Shown piece after piece: positions 45,495 to 56,803 of a stretch of DNA of 64,000 bases. The translations under genes and the position numbers were made by a program. The number at the start of each line of letters is the position of its first letter. Position 1 is the stretch's first letter. The stretch lies in contig CM075783.1 in NCBI GenBank assembly GCA_037974665.1, positions 14,292,762 to 14,356,761 of the forward strand, written 5' to 3'. The notes beneath the pieces were generated by a model. That model ran no database searches and was not told where the DNA came from. It was given only the letters and a program-made list of their open reading frames with translations. This DNA is from Ehretia macrophylla (taxonomy: Eukaryota; Streptophyta; Magnoliopsida; Boraginales; Ehretiaceae).

Positions 45495-47948
45495 GAATTT
45501 CACCCTAAATTTATTATAATCGTTGCATACTTATGTGCGCATTTCTACGTGCATCATTTTTCTTGTTTAATTGTTTTTGTTGTGGGTTACTATTCATAAT
45601 ATTTTTGACTGTTTCGAAAGCTTGATTTTAAAATTTTCCTAGGTCACTCGACATTTAAAAGGAACCAAGAAATTTTTGTTTTGAACTTTCGAGCTTAGGA
45701 GTATGCGTTTGAAAAATATTTTCCGTGAGCTTTGAATAGTGTTACGTTAGAATAATGCTAGTATTAAATTAAAAAGCATTTGTAATAGCAATTAGCTTTA
45801 ATTGATTAAGTTTTTGAGATTAATTAACTTAGAATATTAAACATATACTACATATTATATAACTACCTCATGAAATAAAATAGAATATAGCACATTAGTC
45901 ATCAAAACAATTTCAGAAATTCCATCCATGTCCCCCCCATTTGGCCGTCCACTTCAAGAGAGGAAAGGAGAGAATTTTGCTTCAACATCCATGCACTTGA
46001 GCTCTTAGATTGATCTTGGGAGGATTTTGGAGCAATTTAGGACCTTCAACAAAGCTTCTATATCTTCAAAATTGTGAGGGAGTCCTATTTCTTGAGTTTA
46101 AAGTTTATATGCACATGTTCAATTTTATTGAATTGTCAATTATAGCTATATATCTTGTTATGAATGCTTCCTATGAGTTATTTAAAGCCTCTAGAGCTAA
46201 CTTTTGTGGTGTGATAACAAATTTAACGGTTGAATGTTGAGATTGATCAAAGAGGTGATGAATAGTGCCAAAAACTAGGGTTTTGAGAAAATTTGATAAT
46301 TGGCTTGAATTGATGCCTCAATTAGGTGCTCTAGACCCTAGGGAAGGTAATTGAAAAGCCACGTTAGGTTGAATCACCCGAATTTGAACTTTAGTGCATA
46401 AATAGCTTACTTTAAAAAGGGGGTTTTGCACGTTAGGCAATCCGGGCAAATTTGGGCATCAATTTGGGTATCCTTGAGCTAAGTAAGCACCTTTGGTGCT
46501 TTCGTTTCGCGAAATTGGGGTTCGATTAGTATGACTATAGTTCAAACCCGTTCGGGGCTTTCCCGAACTTTTGCTTCAAAATTGAGTTTTAGTGACTTTA
46601 AAGGGTATCTTTGAGCTTAATTAGGAATATAGAAAGACTAGGGTATGTTTGGGAATCTCGAACTATGCTTAGGAGAAAGAAAGCTCGGTTAAAGAAAGGG
46701 GAAAAGTAGTCTTTAGCCTTTTTAGTTGCAATTGGAACTTGTTGTGTGTTAGTAATGCATTGCTTTGAATATTTAGGATCTATTTGAGTTATTTGAGTAG
46801 ATTATTGGGATTAATTGTGTTGATTGCTTCTTTTGGCATCTATTAGTTAATATCTTGCATATATGAACTTTTATCGTGCATATATGTGTGGGCGGCCTAC
46901 TTTGTCGTCCCTCTTACGTGCTATGTGATATTATTGATTGCTTGTGACTTCTTTTGGGTTGCGCAACCTTTATCGGACATGGTAGCGTCGAGAAACACGG
47001 GCGGCATCGGGCTTGCCGTGCTCCCTCGACTACCATGGTGCCTATTCCCTTCTCACTGAGGCATACTCCACTACCCCAGAGGTGTGGTTCACCTGCTGGG
47101 CATGGACCTACCTCGGGAGAAAGGGTCGTAGGATCGGGATACATCCGGAGTATCCCAATTGTGGTGTTTGGGGTTTGCCGGCATATTCGTGATACTCGTG
47201 GATCGTGGCACGTGGATGAAGTCTTGGAACTGGAACCGTATCCTTTTTAAAGTGATTAATAGTTTGACTTATTGTCTTGTTAGTCTATGTGGCTTGTATA
47301 TATATGTATACTTGTGTTGCATATCATATTGCACGTTAGCATGCTGCATCACCTCCCTCGCTGGGCAACTTTGTTGCTCACTCCTCATTTGAAATGTTTC
47401 AGGAGAAGCTGAGGTGAATCCCCAGCTGTTAGAAGTAGGAGAAGAAGAAGAAGTTCAAGTAGATCAGAATCAGTGATCTTGTGTGCTGAGGTGGATTTTA
47501 TGTGCTTCTTACGTGGAGTTCTTGTTATTAATGTATTTTGAGACCTTGGAGTCTTGTATATATATGTCTAGTGGATGTGTATTAGGATGTTAAAGAAAGT
47601 TGTGGGATTGTAATAATGAATTCTAGACTTTAATTCCCTTGCATGCTTGGAGTGATTGTTAATCTTCATATGGAACTTAGAAGTCTATTGTATTTAACTA
47701 CTTATGACTAAAATCAACTTATCTCGCATGCTTGTGTGCTTTAGTAGAATGTTGTTGCTCCAAGGCTCGGATGGCCTTGTGATTGTGTTTTGGCTTTGGA
47801 GTTATTGTGGATAAGTTATTGCTTTTAGTTCAGATGTCTTGAATGTATGTTTACAGGTATCAGTTTTGTCCTTGGTACAGAGGAGACTCTGTCCGAGTGA
47901 CGGGTCCGAGCCTGACTATTATCGTGGGGTTGGGTTCGGGGCGTTACA
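45483..47948 (+). repeat. Family-2 LTR b, shared middle LTR of tandem T
   Basis: 2466 bp. It serves as 3' LTR of T1 and 5' LTR of T2 at once. No target duplication flanks it. It differs from LTR a and LTR c by scattered single bases (for example GGTGTGGTTC at 47082 where the others have GGCGTGGTTC). TATA candidates lie at 47297-47304 and 47557-47564. Confidence 0.95.
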
Positions 47949-47955
47949 CCTTAAG

Positions 47956-47967
47956 TGGTATCAGAGC
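47956..47967 (+). other. Primer binding site of T, second internal region
   Basis: TGGTATCAGAGC, seven bases after LTR b. Confidence 0.92.
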
Positions 47968-48259
47968 TACTAGAATGCTTGAAGCCGGGTTAAATTCCTT
48001 GGCATGTGGGTAGAGGTCTATATGTGAAAGTGAATTATGTGAATATGTAAGTGTTTAGTTGTTTAAGTACTTAGATATAAGACATGCTAGCATGAAAAGG
48101 AATGACAAAACTTAATATGATAAGAATATGAAAAGTTAGTATTGAATGTTGTTAAGTGTTTTATGTGTTCTTATGTGAGAAAAATGTTTGAAAACAATGT
48201 GTAAATTATCTTGCATAGTTTATTTGCCTATTATAATATGATGTTCTTCTAGCATTGTG

Positions 48260-51200
48260 ATGAGGAGACGGGGTAGACCACGGGGTGAGCCGGAGGAGGC
48301 ACCTAGACAGAATGTACCGGGGCAGGATGCTGGGGCAGCCGGGAATGTACAGCAGGGTCAGGAGCCGAGCACTGCCCAGATTTTAGCTACTATGGCTACT
48401 GCGATGAATACCATAGCACTGTTTGTGGTTCAACAGGGTACAGCAGGTGCCGGCAGAGGTAATCAGACTGCCAGAGCAGAGGGCAGTGGTACTGCAGGAG
48501 GTAACTTATTTGATAAATTCCTGCATCACGGAGCCTATAGTTTTTATGGTGAGCCTGATGATATGAAAGCAGAGTTATGGCTGAGCAAATTCGAGAAAGT
48601 TGCTGCGATACTTGAGTGTGACGATGAAAGAAAGATCAACTGTGCTGCATTTTTAATGGAGGGTGATGCCGAGGCTTGGTGGCGCACTATTAGAGAAAAA
48701 TGGGATGCTGAGAGGGTTCAGCATGTATGGGCTGATTTTGTTCGTGAGTTTCGAGATAAGTATGTATCAGTTGTAGCCCGTGAGAGGCATCAGGATGAGT
48801 TTATAGCTTTGAAACAGGGGAACATGACTGTAGACCAGTATGAGGCTACCTTTACGAGACTATCTCGATATGTGCCAGCTTTAGTTCAACCGGAGGATAT
48901 GAAAATTCAGAGATTTATTACAGGGTTGAGGAGTGACATCATGCTTAACTTGTCAACGCAAGATTATCCGAGCTATGCTGCAGTAGTTCGGGCTGCATCG
49001 AGATATGAGAAACGTAAGGCAGATGTGTTAGCTCAGTCTAGTCAGTCAAGCAAACGTCAGTTTCAGTCTCAGAGTCAGGGTTATCAGAGGCAGTATCAGC
49101 AGCCTGTTCAGACTCAGCAGCCTAGACAGACTCAGAGCTATCCAGGACCAGTTCAGGTACAATCACAGCCGAGACCAGCTCAGAGCCAGCCACAGGGTCA
49201 GTCACAGACCCGACCCGTGATTGCTAGATCTCAGCAGGGTAGTTCTGCCACATCTACTTATAGGGCCCCTACAGGAGGAACTGCTGCTAGGAAGAATCTC
49301 CAGTGTACTCATTGCAACCGTAAGGGTCACACAGAGGCTGAATGTTGGAGGAAGCTGGGTCGTTGCATAGGTTGTGGCAGTGATCAGCACAGAGTTAGAG
49401 ATTGTCCCAAGTTTAAAGGTGGTCAGGGTCAGACTTCAGGCCAGGGTGCCCATACTAGAGCTTCAGGAGCAGCTACCGTACCGCGAGGTCAGGCACGGGT
49501 ATTTGCACTTGATCAGGAGGAGCTTCCAGAGACGACAATGGTGGTGGAAGGTACTTTTCTTATTAATAATCAGCCGGTAGTAGTTTTGATTGACACCGAG
49601 GCTACACATTCATTCATTACACCTGCATGTGCACAGTCTGCTACATTAAAAGTTGATAAACTGCCGTATGTGATTGAAGTAGGTAATCCTATGGGAACTA
49701 AATTTGTTACGGAGTCTGTATGTAAGGATTGTAAAATTTGCGTTGAGGGTTGCATGTATCCTATTGATTTGATTATCATGCCATTCCTGGACTTTGAAGT
49801 TATCTTGGGGATGGAATGGTTGGGGCGATATTATGCATGTTTGGATTGTAGGAGGAAAGTTTTGACTTTAGAAGTACCTAACCAACCTATTATTAAAGTA
49901 ACTGGGAGACGAAAGTCTACTGGGACTCGTATTATATCCTCCATTAAAGCTACTAAAATGTTGAGTAAAGGCTATGATGCATATTTAGCTTATTTAATTA
50001 ATCAGCCTGGAGATAAATTGAAATTGAATGAAGTACCTGTTATAAAAGAGTTTCCAGGGGTTTTCCCTGAAGAGTTGCTTGGGTTACCACCTGATAGGGA
50101 GATTGAATTTGTGATTGACCTATTGCTGGGAACTAGTCCTATCTCGAGAACCCCGTATAGAATGTCTCCCCCTGAGTTACAAGAGTTGAAAATACAGCTT
50201 CAGGGTTTGCTTGAGAAAGGTTTTATTCAGCCTAGTTCGTCACCGTGGGGTGCTCCCGTGTTATTTGTGAAAAAGAAAGACGGTACTCTACGTTTGTGTA
50301 TAGATTATCGAGGTCTGAATCAGGTAACGGTGAAAAACAAATATCCTTTGCCTTTAATTGAGGAGTTGTTTGATCAGCTACAGGGTGCTGTTGTGTTTTC
50401 AAAATTTGATTTGAGGCAGGGTTATTATCAGTTGAGGATCAGGAAAGAGGATGTACCTAAGACTGCATTTAGAACCAGGTACGGCCATTATGAGTTTGTT
50501 GTTTTACCATTCGGGTTGACAAATGCTCCAGCCGCTTTTATGGATTTGATGCAGAGGGTATTTCGACCCTATCTTGATCAGTTTGTTGTGATTTTTATTG
50601 ATGATATCTTAGTATACTCTAAGTCTGAGTCAGAGCATGAAGAGCATTTGAGGATTGTACTTAAAACCCTGCAAGAACACAAGTTGTTTGCCAAATTTAG
50701 TAAATGCGAATTCTGGTTGAAACAGGTTGCCTTTTTAGGTCATATCATTTCCCACAAGGGAATATCTGTTGATCCTGCTAAAATTGATGTAGTTATGTCG
50801 TGGAAGAGACCTGAAACTGTCACGGAAGTCCGTAGTTTCTTGGGATTAGCGGGCTATTATAGGCGATTTGTTAAAGATTTTTCAAAGATTGCAGGACCTT
50901 TGACTACTTTAACTCAGAAGAAAACTGTGTTTAATTGGGATGATAAATGTGAAGCTAGTTTCCAGGAGTTGAAAAAGCGACTTACCACTGCACATATCCT
51001 TGCCTTGCCTGAGGGAACCGAGAACTTGGTGATTTATAGTGACGCTTCGAAAGAAGGGTTAGGTTGTGTTTTGATGCAAAATGGTAAAGTCATAGCATAT
51101 GCCTCTAGGAAATTGAAACCATATGAACTCAATTATCCTACTCATGATTTGGAGCTTGCAGCTGTTGTCTTTGCTTTGAAGAAATGGCGGCATTATTTGT

Positions 51201-52981
51201 GGGGCAACAAATTTGAAATATTTACTGATCATAAAAGCTTGAAATATTTGTTTTCTCAAAAAGATTTGAATATGAGGCAAAGGCGTTGGCTAGAATTGTT
51301 AAATGATTATAACTGTACCATTAGCTATTTGTCGGGAAAAGCTAATACTGTTGCAGATGCACTGAGCCGGAAAGCTTCTGTGTCTAGTTTGATAATCAAG
51401 GATTGGGAAATTGTGGAAGAACTGTGCTTATGGAAACCGAAAGCTTCTAGATCAGGTATTCAATTTGCTAGTTTACAAATCAAATCTTTATTGCTATCTA
51501 GAATCAGAGAAGCGCAACAATCAGATTCTCAGCTGTTGAAGCTTTTAGAGAAGTCAAAAGGGGGAGAGTCCGACTTTAAGATGCATGATGATGGACTTCT
51601 CAGGTACAGGAATAGAATTTGCATTCCTAGTAACTCGACTGTGAAAGATGAGATTCTTGCTGAGGCTCATGCTTCTAAATACAGAATTCACCCTGGAAGC
51701 ACAAAAATGTATAGAGATTTGAAACAGAATTTCTGGTGGAACAACATGAAGAGAGAGATAGCTGAGTTTGTAGCTAAATGTTTGACTTGTCAGAAAGTTA
51801 AGGCAGAGCATCAGAGGCCAGCAGGATTGTTGCAACCGTTGGAGATTCCGGTTTGGAAATGGGATCAGGTTACTATGGATCTTGTGTCGGATTTACCGAG
51901 GTCACCACGAGGTAATGACTCGGTGTGGGTTGTAGTAGACAGGTTGACGAAGAGTTCGCATTTTATTGCTACAAAGAAAACAGATTCTCTCGATAAATTG
52001 GCTGAGCTTTATGTTGAAAATATTGTGAGACTGCATGGAGTTCCATCTCAGATAGTGTCAGACAGGGATCCCAGGTATACATCACAGTTCTGGCAGAAAC
52101 TACAAAAGGCTTTGGGGACTAATTTGAGTTTTAGTACTGCGTATCACCCGCAGACGGATGGTCAGTCGGAGAGGACTATCAGGATACTGGAAAATATGTT
52201 GAGAGCCTGTGTTCTGGATTTTGGCAAGAATTGGGAGAAATATCTGCCTTTAGCAGAGTTTGCTTACAATAACAGTTATCAGGCCACTATTGGCATGGCA
52301 CCCTACGAGGCACTTTATGGGCGAAAATGTCGGTCTCCGTTGTATTGGGATGAGGTAGGTGAGATGAAAACAGTTGACCCTTCTATTCTTCCGGAGATGA
52401 TTAAAATGGTGGATAATGTCAGACTTATAAAGAAGAGGATGCTTACAGCTCAGAGTCGACAGAAGAATTATTCTGATAGACGTCGACGGGACTTAGTATT
52501 TTCTAAGGGTGATCATGTTTTCTTGAAAGTCTCTCCGCGAAAAGGTTTGATTCGGCACGGCAAAGGAGGTAAACTTAGTCCTAGATACGTGGGACCATTT
52601 GAGATCACTGAGAAGGTTGGGGATTTAGCTTACAGATTGGCCTTACCTCCGAGTTTGGGTCGGATTCATGATGTTTTCCATGTGTCACTGCTGAGAAAGT
52701 ATAATCCTGATCCGTCGCATATCATTGAACCGGAGCCGTTGGAGATTGATGAGTCCTTAGCTTATGTTGAGAAACCTCTTCGAGTGGTTGACCGAAAGAT
52801 TCAGGAACTTAGGACTAAAAATATTCCAATGGTGAAAGTTCTCTGGGATCATCATGGGGTTGAGGATGCCACTTGGGAGCGAGAAGATCAGATCAGAGAG
52901 AAGTATCCGGAGCTCTTTGCCGAATCATGTAAGAATTGCGAGGACGCAATTAGTTTAAGGGGGAGAGGGTGTGACACCTGA
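48260..52981 (+). CDS. gag-pol: Gag-Pol polyprotein T2 (uninterrupted, 1573 codons; protease site DTE)
   Basis: The start is the ATG of [13 protein letters not shown], the start used by the T1 and B counterparts. Order by residue: Gag core about 75-230; Gln/Ser-rich linker 250-335; zinc knuckles CX2CX4HX4C from 349 and from 369; protease at 445-447, reading D-T-E where B has D-T-G; RT with FIDD at 779-782; RNase H with D928 in YSDASKEG; integrase with an HHCC zinc region from H1144 and catalytic D1207, D1268 and E1304 (35 residues between the last two); GPF module; chromodomain about 1485-1553. The stop TGA (52979-52981) is supplied by the first bases of LTR c. In this clade the polyprotein forms particles, copies RNA to DNA and integrates it, and the chromodomain guides it to heterochromatin. 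All catalytic motifs are present except the protease Gly, so T2 probably cannot mature its own polyprotein. Whether it is expressed is unknown. Confidence 0.95.
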   Translation: MRRRGRPRGEPEEAPRQNVPGQDAGAAGNVQQGQEPSTAQILATMATAMNTIALFVVQQGTAGAGRGNQTARAEGSGTAGGNLFDKFLHHGAYSFYGEPDDMKAELWLSKFEKVAAILECDDERKINCAAFLMEGDAEAWWRTIREKWDAERVQHVWADFVREFRDKYVSVVARERHQDEFIALKQGNMTVDQYEATFTRLSRYVPALVQPEDMKIQRFITGLRSDIMLNLSTQDYPSYAAVVRAASRYEKRKADVLAQSSQSSKRQFQSQSQGYQRQYQQPVQTQQPRQTQSYPGPVQVQSQPRPAQSQPQGQSQTRPVIARSQQGSSATSTYRAPTGGTAARKNLQCTHCNRKGHTEAECWRKLGRCIGCGSDQHRVRDCPKFKGGQGQTSGQGAHTRASGAATVPRGQARVFALDQEELPETTMVVEGTFLINNQPVVVLIDTEATHSFITPACAQSATLKVDKLPYVIEVGNPMGTKFVTESVCKDCKICVEGCMYPIDLIIMPFLDFEVILGMEWLGRYYACLDCRRKVLTLEVPNQPIIKVTGRRKSTGTRIISSIKATKMLSKGYDAYLAYLINQPGDKLKLNEVPVIKEFPGVFPEELLGLPPDREIEFVIDLLLGTSPISRTPYRMSPPELQELKIQLQGLLEKGFIQPSSSPWGAPVLFVKKKDGTLRLCIDYRGLNQVTVKNKYPLPLIEELFDQLQGAVVFSKFDLRQGYYQLRIRKEDVPKTAFRTRYGHYEFVVLPFGLTNAPAAFMDLMQRVFRPYLDQFVVIFIDDILVYSKSESEHEEHLRIVLKTLQEHKLFAKFSKCEFWLKQVAFLGHIISHKGISVDPAKIDVVMSWKRPETVTEVRSFLGLAGYYRRFVKDFSKIAGPLTTLTQKKTVFNWDDKCEASFQELKKRLTTAHILALPEGTENLVIYSDASKEGLGCVLMQNGKVIAYASRKLKPYELNYPTHDLELAAVVFALKKWRHYLWGNKFEIFTDHKSLKYLFSQKDLNMRQRRWLELLNDYNCTISYLSGKANTVADALSRKASVSSLIIKDWEIVEELCLWKPKASRSGIQFASLQIKSLLLSRIREAQQSDSQLLKLLEKSKGGESDFKMHDDGLLRYRNRICIPSNSTVKDEILAEAHASKYRIHPGSTKMYRDLKQNFWWNNMKREIAEFVAKCLTCQKVKAEHQRPAGLLQPLEIPVWKWDQVTMDLVSDLPRSPRGNDSVWVVVDRLTKSSHFIATKKTDSLDKLAELYVENIVRLHGVPSQIVSDRDPRYTSQFWQKLQKALGTNLSFSTAYHPQTDGQSERTIRILENMLRACVLDFGKNWEKYLPLAEFAYNNSYQATIGMAPYEALYGRKCRSPLYWDEVGEMKTVDPSILPEMIKMVDNVRLIKKRMLTAQSRQKNYSDRRRRDLVFSKGDHVFLKVSPRKGLIRHGKGGKLSPRYVGPFEITEKVGDLAYRLALPPSLGRIHDVFHVSLLRKYNPDPSHIIEPEPLEIDESLAYVEKPLRVVDRKIQELRTKNIPMVKVLWDHHGVEDATWEREDQIREKYPELFAESCKNCEDAISLRGRGCDT
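52957..52969 (+). other. Polypurine tract between T2 and LTR c
   Basis: AAGGGGGAGAGGG just before the LTR, inside the last codons of the gag-pol frame. Confidence 0.85.
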
Positions 52982-55435
52982 GAATTTCACCCTAAATTTA
53001 TTATAATCGTTGCATACTTATGTGCGCATTTCTACGTGCATCATTTTTCTTGTTTAATTGTTTTTGTTGTGGGTTACTATTCATAATATTTTTGACTGTT
53101 TCGAAAGCTTGATTTTAAAATTTTCCTAGGTCACTCGACATTTAAAAGGAACCAAGAAATTTTTGTTTTGAACTTTCGAGCTTAGGAGTATGCGTTTGAA
53201 AAATATTTTCCGTGAGCTTTGAATAGTATTACGTTAGAATAGTGCTAGTATTAAATTGAAAAGCATTTGTAATAGCAATTAGCTTTAATTGATTAAGTTT
53301 TTGAGATTAATTAACTTAGAATATTAAACATATACTACATATTATATAACTACCTCATGAAATAAAATAGAATATAGCACATTAGTCATCAAAACAATTT
53401 CAGAAATTCCATCCATGTCCCCCCCATTTGGCCGTCCACTTCAAGAGAGGAAAGGAGAGAATTTTGCTTCAACATCCATGCACTTGAGCTCTTAGATTGA
53501 TCTTGGGAGGATTTTGGAGCAACTTAGGACCTTCAACAAAGCTTCTACATCTTCAAAATTGTGAGGGAGTCCTATTTCTTGAGTTTAAAGTTTATATGCA
53601 CATGTTCAATTTTATTGAATTGTCAATTATAGCTATATATCTTGTTATGAATGCTTCCTATGAGTTATTTAAAGCCTCTAGAGCTAACTTTTGTGGTGTG
53701 ATAACAAATTTAACGGTTGAATGTTGAGATTGATCAAAGAGGTGATGAATAGTGCCAAAAACTAGGGTTTTGAGAAAATTTGATAATTGGCTTGAATTGA
53801 TGCCTCAATTAGGTGCTCTAGACCCTAGGGAAGGTAATTGAAAAGCCACGTTAGGTTGAATCACCCGAATTTGAACTTTAGTGCATAAATAGCTTACTTT
53901 AAAAAGGGGGTTTTGCACGTTAGGCAATCCGGGCAAATTTGGGCATCGATTTGGGTATCCTTGAGCTAAGGAAGCACCTTTGGTGCTTTCGTTTCACGAA
54001 ATTGGGGTTCGATTAGTATGGCTATAGTTCAAACCCGTTCGGGGCCTTCCCGAACTTTTACTTCAAAATTGAGTTTTAGTGACTTTAAAGGGTACCTTTG
54101 AGCTTAATTAGGAATATAGAAAGACTAGGGTATGTTTGGGAATCTCGAACTATGCTTAGGAGAAAGAAAGCTCGGTTAAAGAAAGGGGAAAAGTAGTCTT
54201 TAGCCTTTTTAGTTGCAATTGGAACTTGTTGTGTGTTAGTAATGCATTGCTTTGAATATTTAGGATCTATTTGAGTTATTTGAGTAGATTATTGGGATTA
54301 ATTGTGTTGATTGCTTCTTTTGGCATCTATTAGTTAATATCTTGCATATATGAACTTTTATCGTGCATATATGTGAGGGCGGCCTACTTTGTCGTCCCTC
54401 TTACGTACTATGTGATATTATTGATTGCTTGTGACTTCTTTTGGGTTGCGCAACCTTTATCGGACATGGTAGCGTCGAGAAACACGGGCGGCATCGGGCT
54501 TGCCGTGCTCCCTCGACTACTATGATGCCTATTCCCTTCTCGCTGAGGCATACTCCACTACCCCAGAGGCGTGGTTCACCTGCTGGGCATGGACCTACCT
54601 CGGGAGAAAGGGTCGTAGGATCGGGATACATCCGGAGTATCCCAATTGTGGTGTTTGGGGTTTGCCGGCATATTCGTGATACTCGTGGATCGTGGCACAT
54701 GGATGAAGTCTTGGAATTGGAACCGTATCCTTTTTAAAGTGATTAATAGTTTGACTTATTGTCTTGTTAGTCTATGTGGCTTGTATATATATGTATACTT
54801 GTGTTGCATATCATATTGCACGTTGGCATGCTGCATCACCTCCCTCGCTGGGCAACTTTGTTGCTCACTCCTCATTTGAAATGTTTCAGGAGAAGCTGAG
54901 GTGAATCCCCAGCTGTTAGAAGTAGGAGAAGAAGAAGAAGTTCAAGTAGATCAGAATCAGTGATCTTGTGTGCTGAGGTGGATTTTATGTGCTTCTTACG
55001 TGGAGTTCTTGTTATTAATGTATTTTGAGACCTTGGAGTCTTGTATATATATGTCTAGTGGATGTGTATTAGGATGTTAAAGAAAGTTGTGGGATTGTAA
55101 TAATGAATTCTAGACTTTAATTCCCTTGCATGCTTGGAGTGATTGTTAATCTTCATATGGAACTTAGAAGTCTATTGTATTTAACTACTTAAGACTAAAA
55201 TCAACTTATCTCGCATGCTTGTGTGCTTTAGTAGAATGTTGTTGCTCCAAGGCTCGGATGGCCTTGTGATTGTGTTTTGGCTTTGGAGTTATTGTGGATA
55301 AGTTATTGCTTTTAGTTCAGATGTCTTGAATGTATGTTTACAGGTATCAGTTTTGTCCTTGGTACAGAGGAGACTCTATCCGAGTGACGGGTCCGAGCCT
55401 GACTATTATCGTGGGGTTGGGTTCGGGGCGTTACA
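52970..55435 (+). repeat. Family-2 LTR c, 3' end of tandem T
   Basis: 2466 bp, nearly identical to LTR a and LTR b. The right arm of the LTR inverted repeat is altered here (CTACTATGATG near 54517). TATA candidates lie at 54784-54791 and 55044-55051. It is followed by ATAAG (55436-55440). Confidence 0.95.
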
Positions 55436-55440
55436 ATAAG

Positions 55441-56803
55441 CACGATATTCGCTAATAGATGCCAAAAGAAGCAATCAACACAATTAATTCCAATAATCTA
55501 CTCAAATAACTTAAATACATCCTAAATATTCAATGCAAGGCATTACTAACACACAACAAATTCCAAATGCAACTAAAATGGCTAAAAACTACTTTTCCCT
55601 TTTCTTTAACCGAGCTTTCTTTCTCCTAAGCATGGTTCGAGATTCCCAATCATACCCTAGTCTTTCTATATTCCTAATTAAGCTCAAAGGTACCTTTTAA
55701 AGTCACTAAAACTCATTTTTGAAGCAAAAGTTCGGGAAGGCCCCGAACGGGTTTGAACTATAGCCATACTAACCGAACCCCATTTTCGCGAAACGAAAGT
55801 ACCAAAGGTGCTTCCTTAGCTCAAGGATACCCAAATCAATGCCCAAACTTGCCCGGATTGCTTAACGTATAAAACCCCCTTTTTAAAGTAAGCTAATTAT
55901 GCAATTAAGTTCAAATTCGAGTGATTCAACCTAACGTGGCTTTTCAACTAACTTCCCTAGGGTCTAGAGCACCTAATTGAGGCATCAATTCAAGCCAATT
56001 AGCAAATTTTCTCAAAACCTTAGTTCTAGACACTATTCATCATCTCTTTGATCAAATTCAACATTCAACCATTAAAATTGTTATCAAACCACAAAAGTTA
56101 GCTCTATAGACATTAAATAACTCATAGAAAGCATTCATAACAAGTTTTATAGCTAATATCAACAAATCAATAAAATTCAATATATGCACGTAAACTTTAA
56201 AAACAAATAAATGCATCTCCCTCACAATTTTGAAGATGAAGAAGCTTGTTGAAGTCTCTATGTTGTTCAAAAATCCTCCCAAGATCAATCTAAGAGCTCA
56301 AAGTGCATGGATGTTGAAGCAAAAATCTCCCTTTTCCTCTCTTGAAGTGGACGGCCAAATGGGGACATGGAGGGAATTTTTGCAATTGTTTTTATGAGCT
56401 AATATGTTATGTGATGTTTTTGCTCATTTCATATAAGTTTATATGTTATTAAATAGGTCAAATTTCATTAAAAACTTAGTCAAACTAGGCCAAAATGCAA
56501 TTTCAATTATTTTTAGTTGCAACTAGTACTATTCTTACGTAACACTATTCAATGGTCACGAAAAACATTTTCCAAACGCACACTTCTACGCCCGAAAGTT
56601 CAAAACGAAAATTTCTTGGTTCCTTTTAAATGTCAGGTGACCTAGGAAAAATTTAAAATCAAGCTTCCGAAACAGTCAAAAATATTATGAATAGTGACCC
56701 ACAATAAAATCAATTAAGCAAGAAAAATGATGCACGTAGAAATGCGCACATAGGTATGCAACGATTATAAATAAATTCTATGGTGAAATTCTCGGGTGTC
56801 ACA
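55441..56803 (-). repeat. 3' LTR of B, piece 3
   Basis: It resumes the 3' LTR of B after the tandem element, starting CACGATATTCGC, and runs to the LTR start (complement TGTGACACCCGAG). It matches 62889-64000 with few changes. The LTR start has CGA where tandem T has TGA, which removes the usual gag-pol stop. Confidence 0.93.

Larger units (their letters stand above)
37997..55435 (+). mobile_element. Tandem element T: LTR-internal-LTR-internal-LTR, family-2 chromovirus
   Basis: Three LTRs of 2466 bp each (37997-40462, 45483-47948, 52970-55435) alternate with two internal regions of 5020 and 5021 bp. Only the outer LTR ends carry a target duplication (ATAAG); the middle LTR is shared, with a polypurine tract on its left and a primer site on its right. 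This is the product expected from unequal crossing-over between the LTRs of one insertion, whose reciprocal product would be a solo LTR. LTRs and internal regions are close to identical, so the element is young relative to B. Confidence 0.95.
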
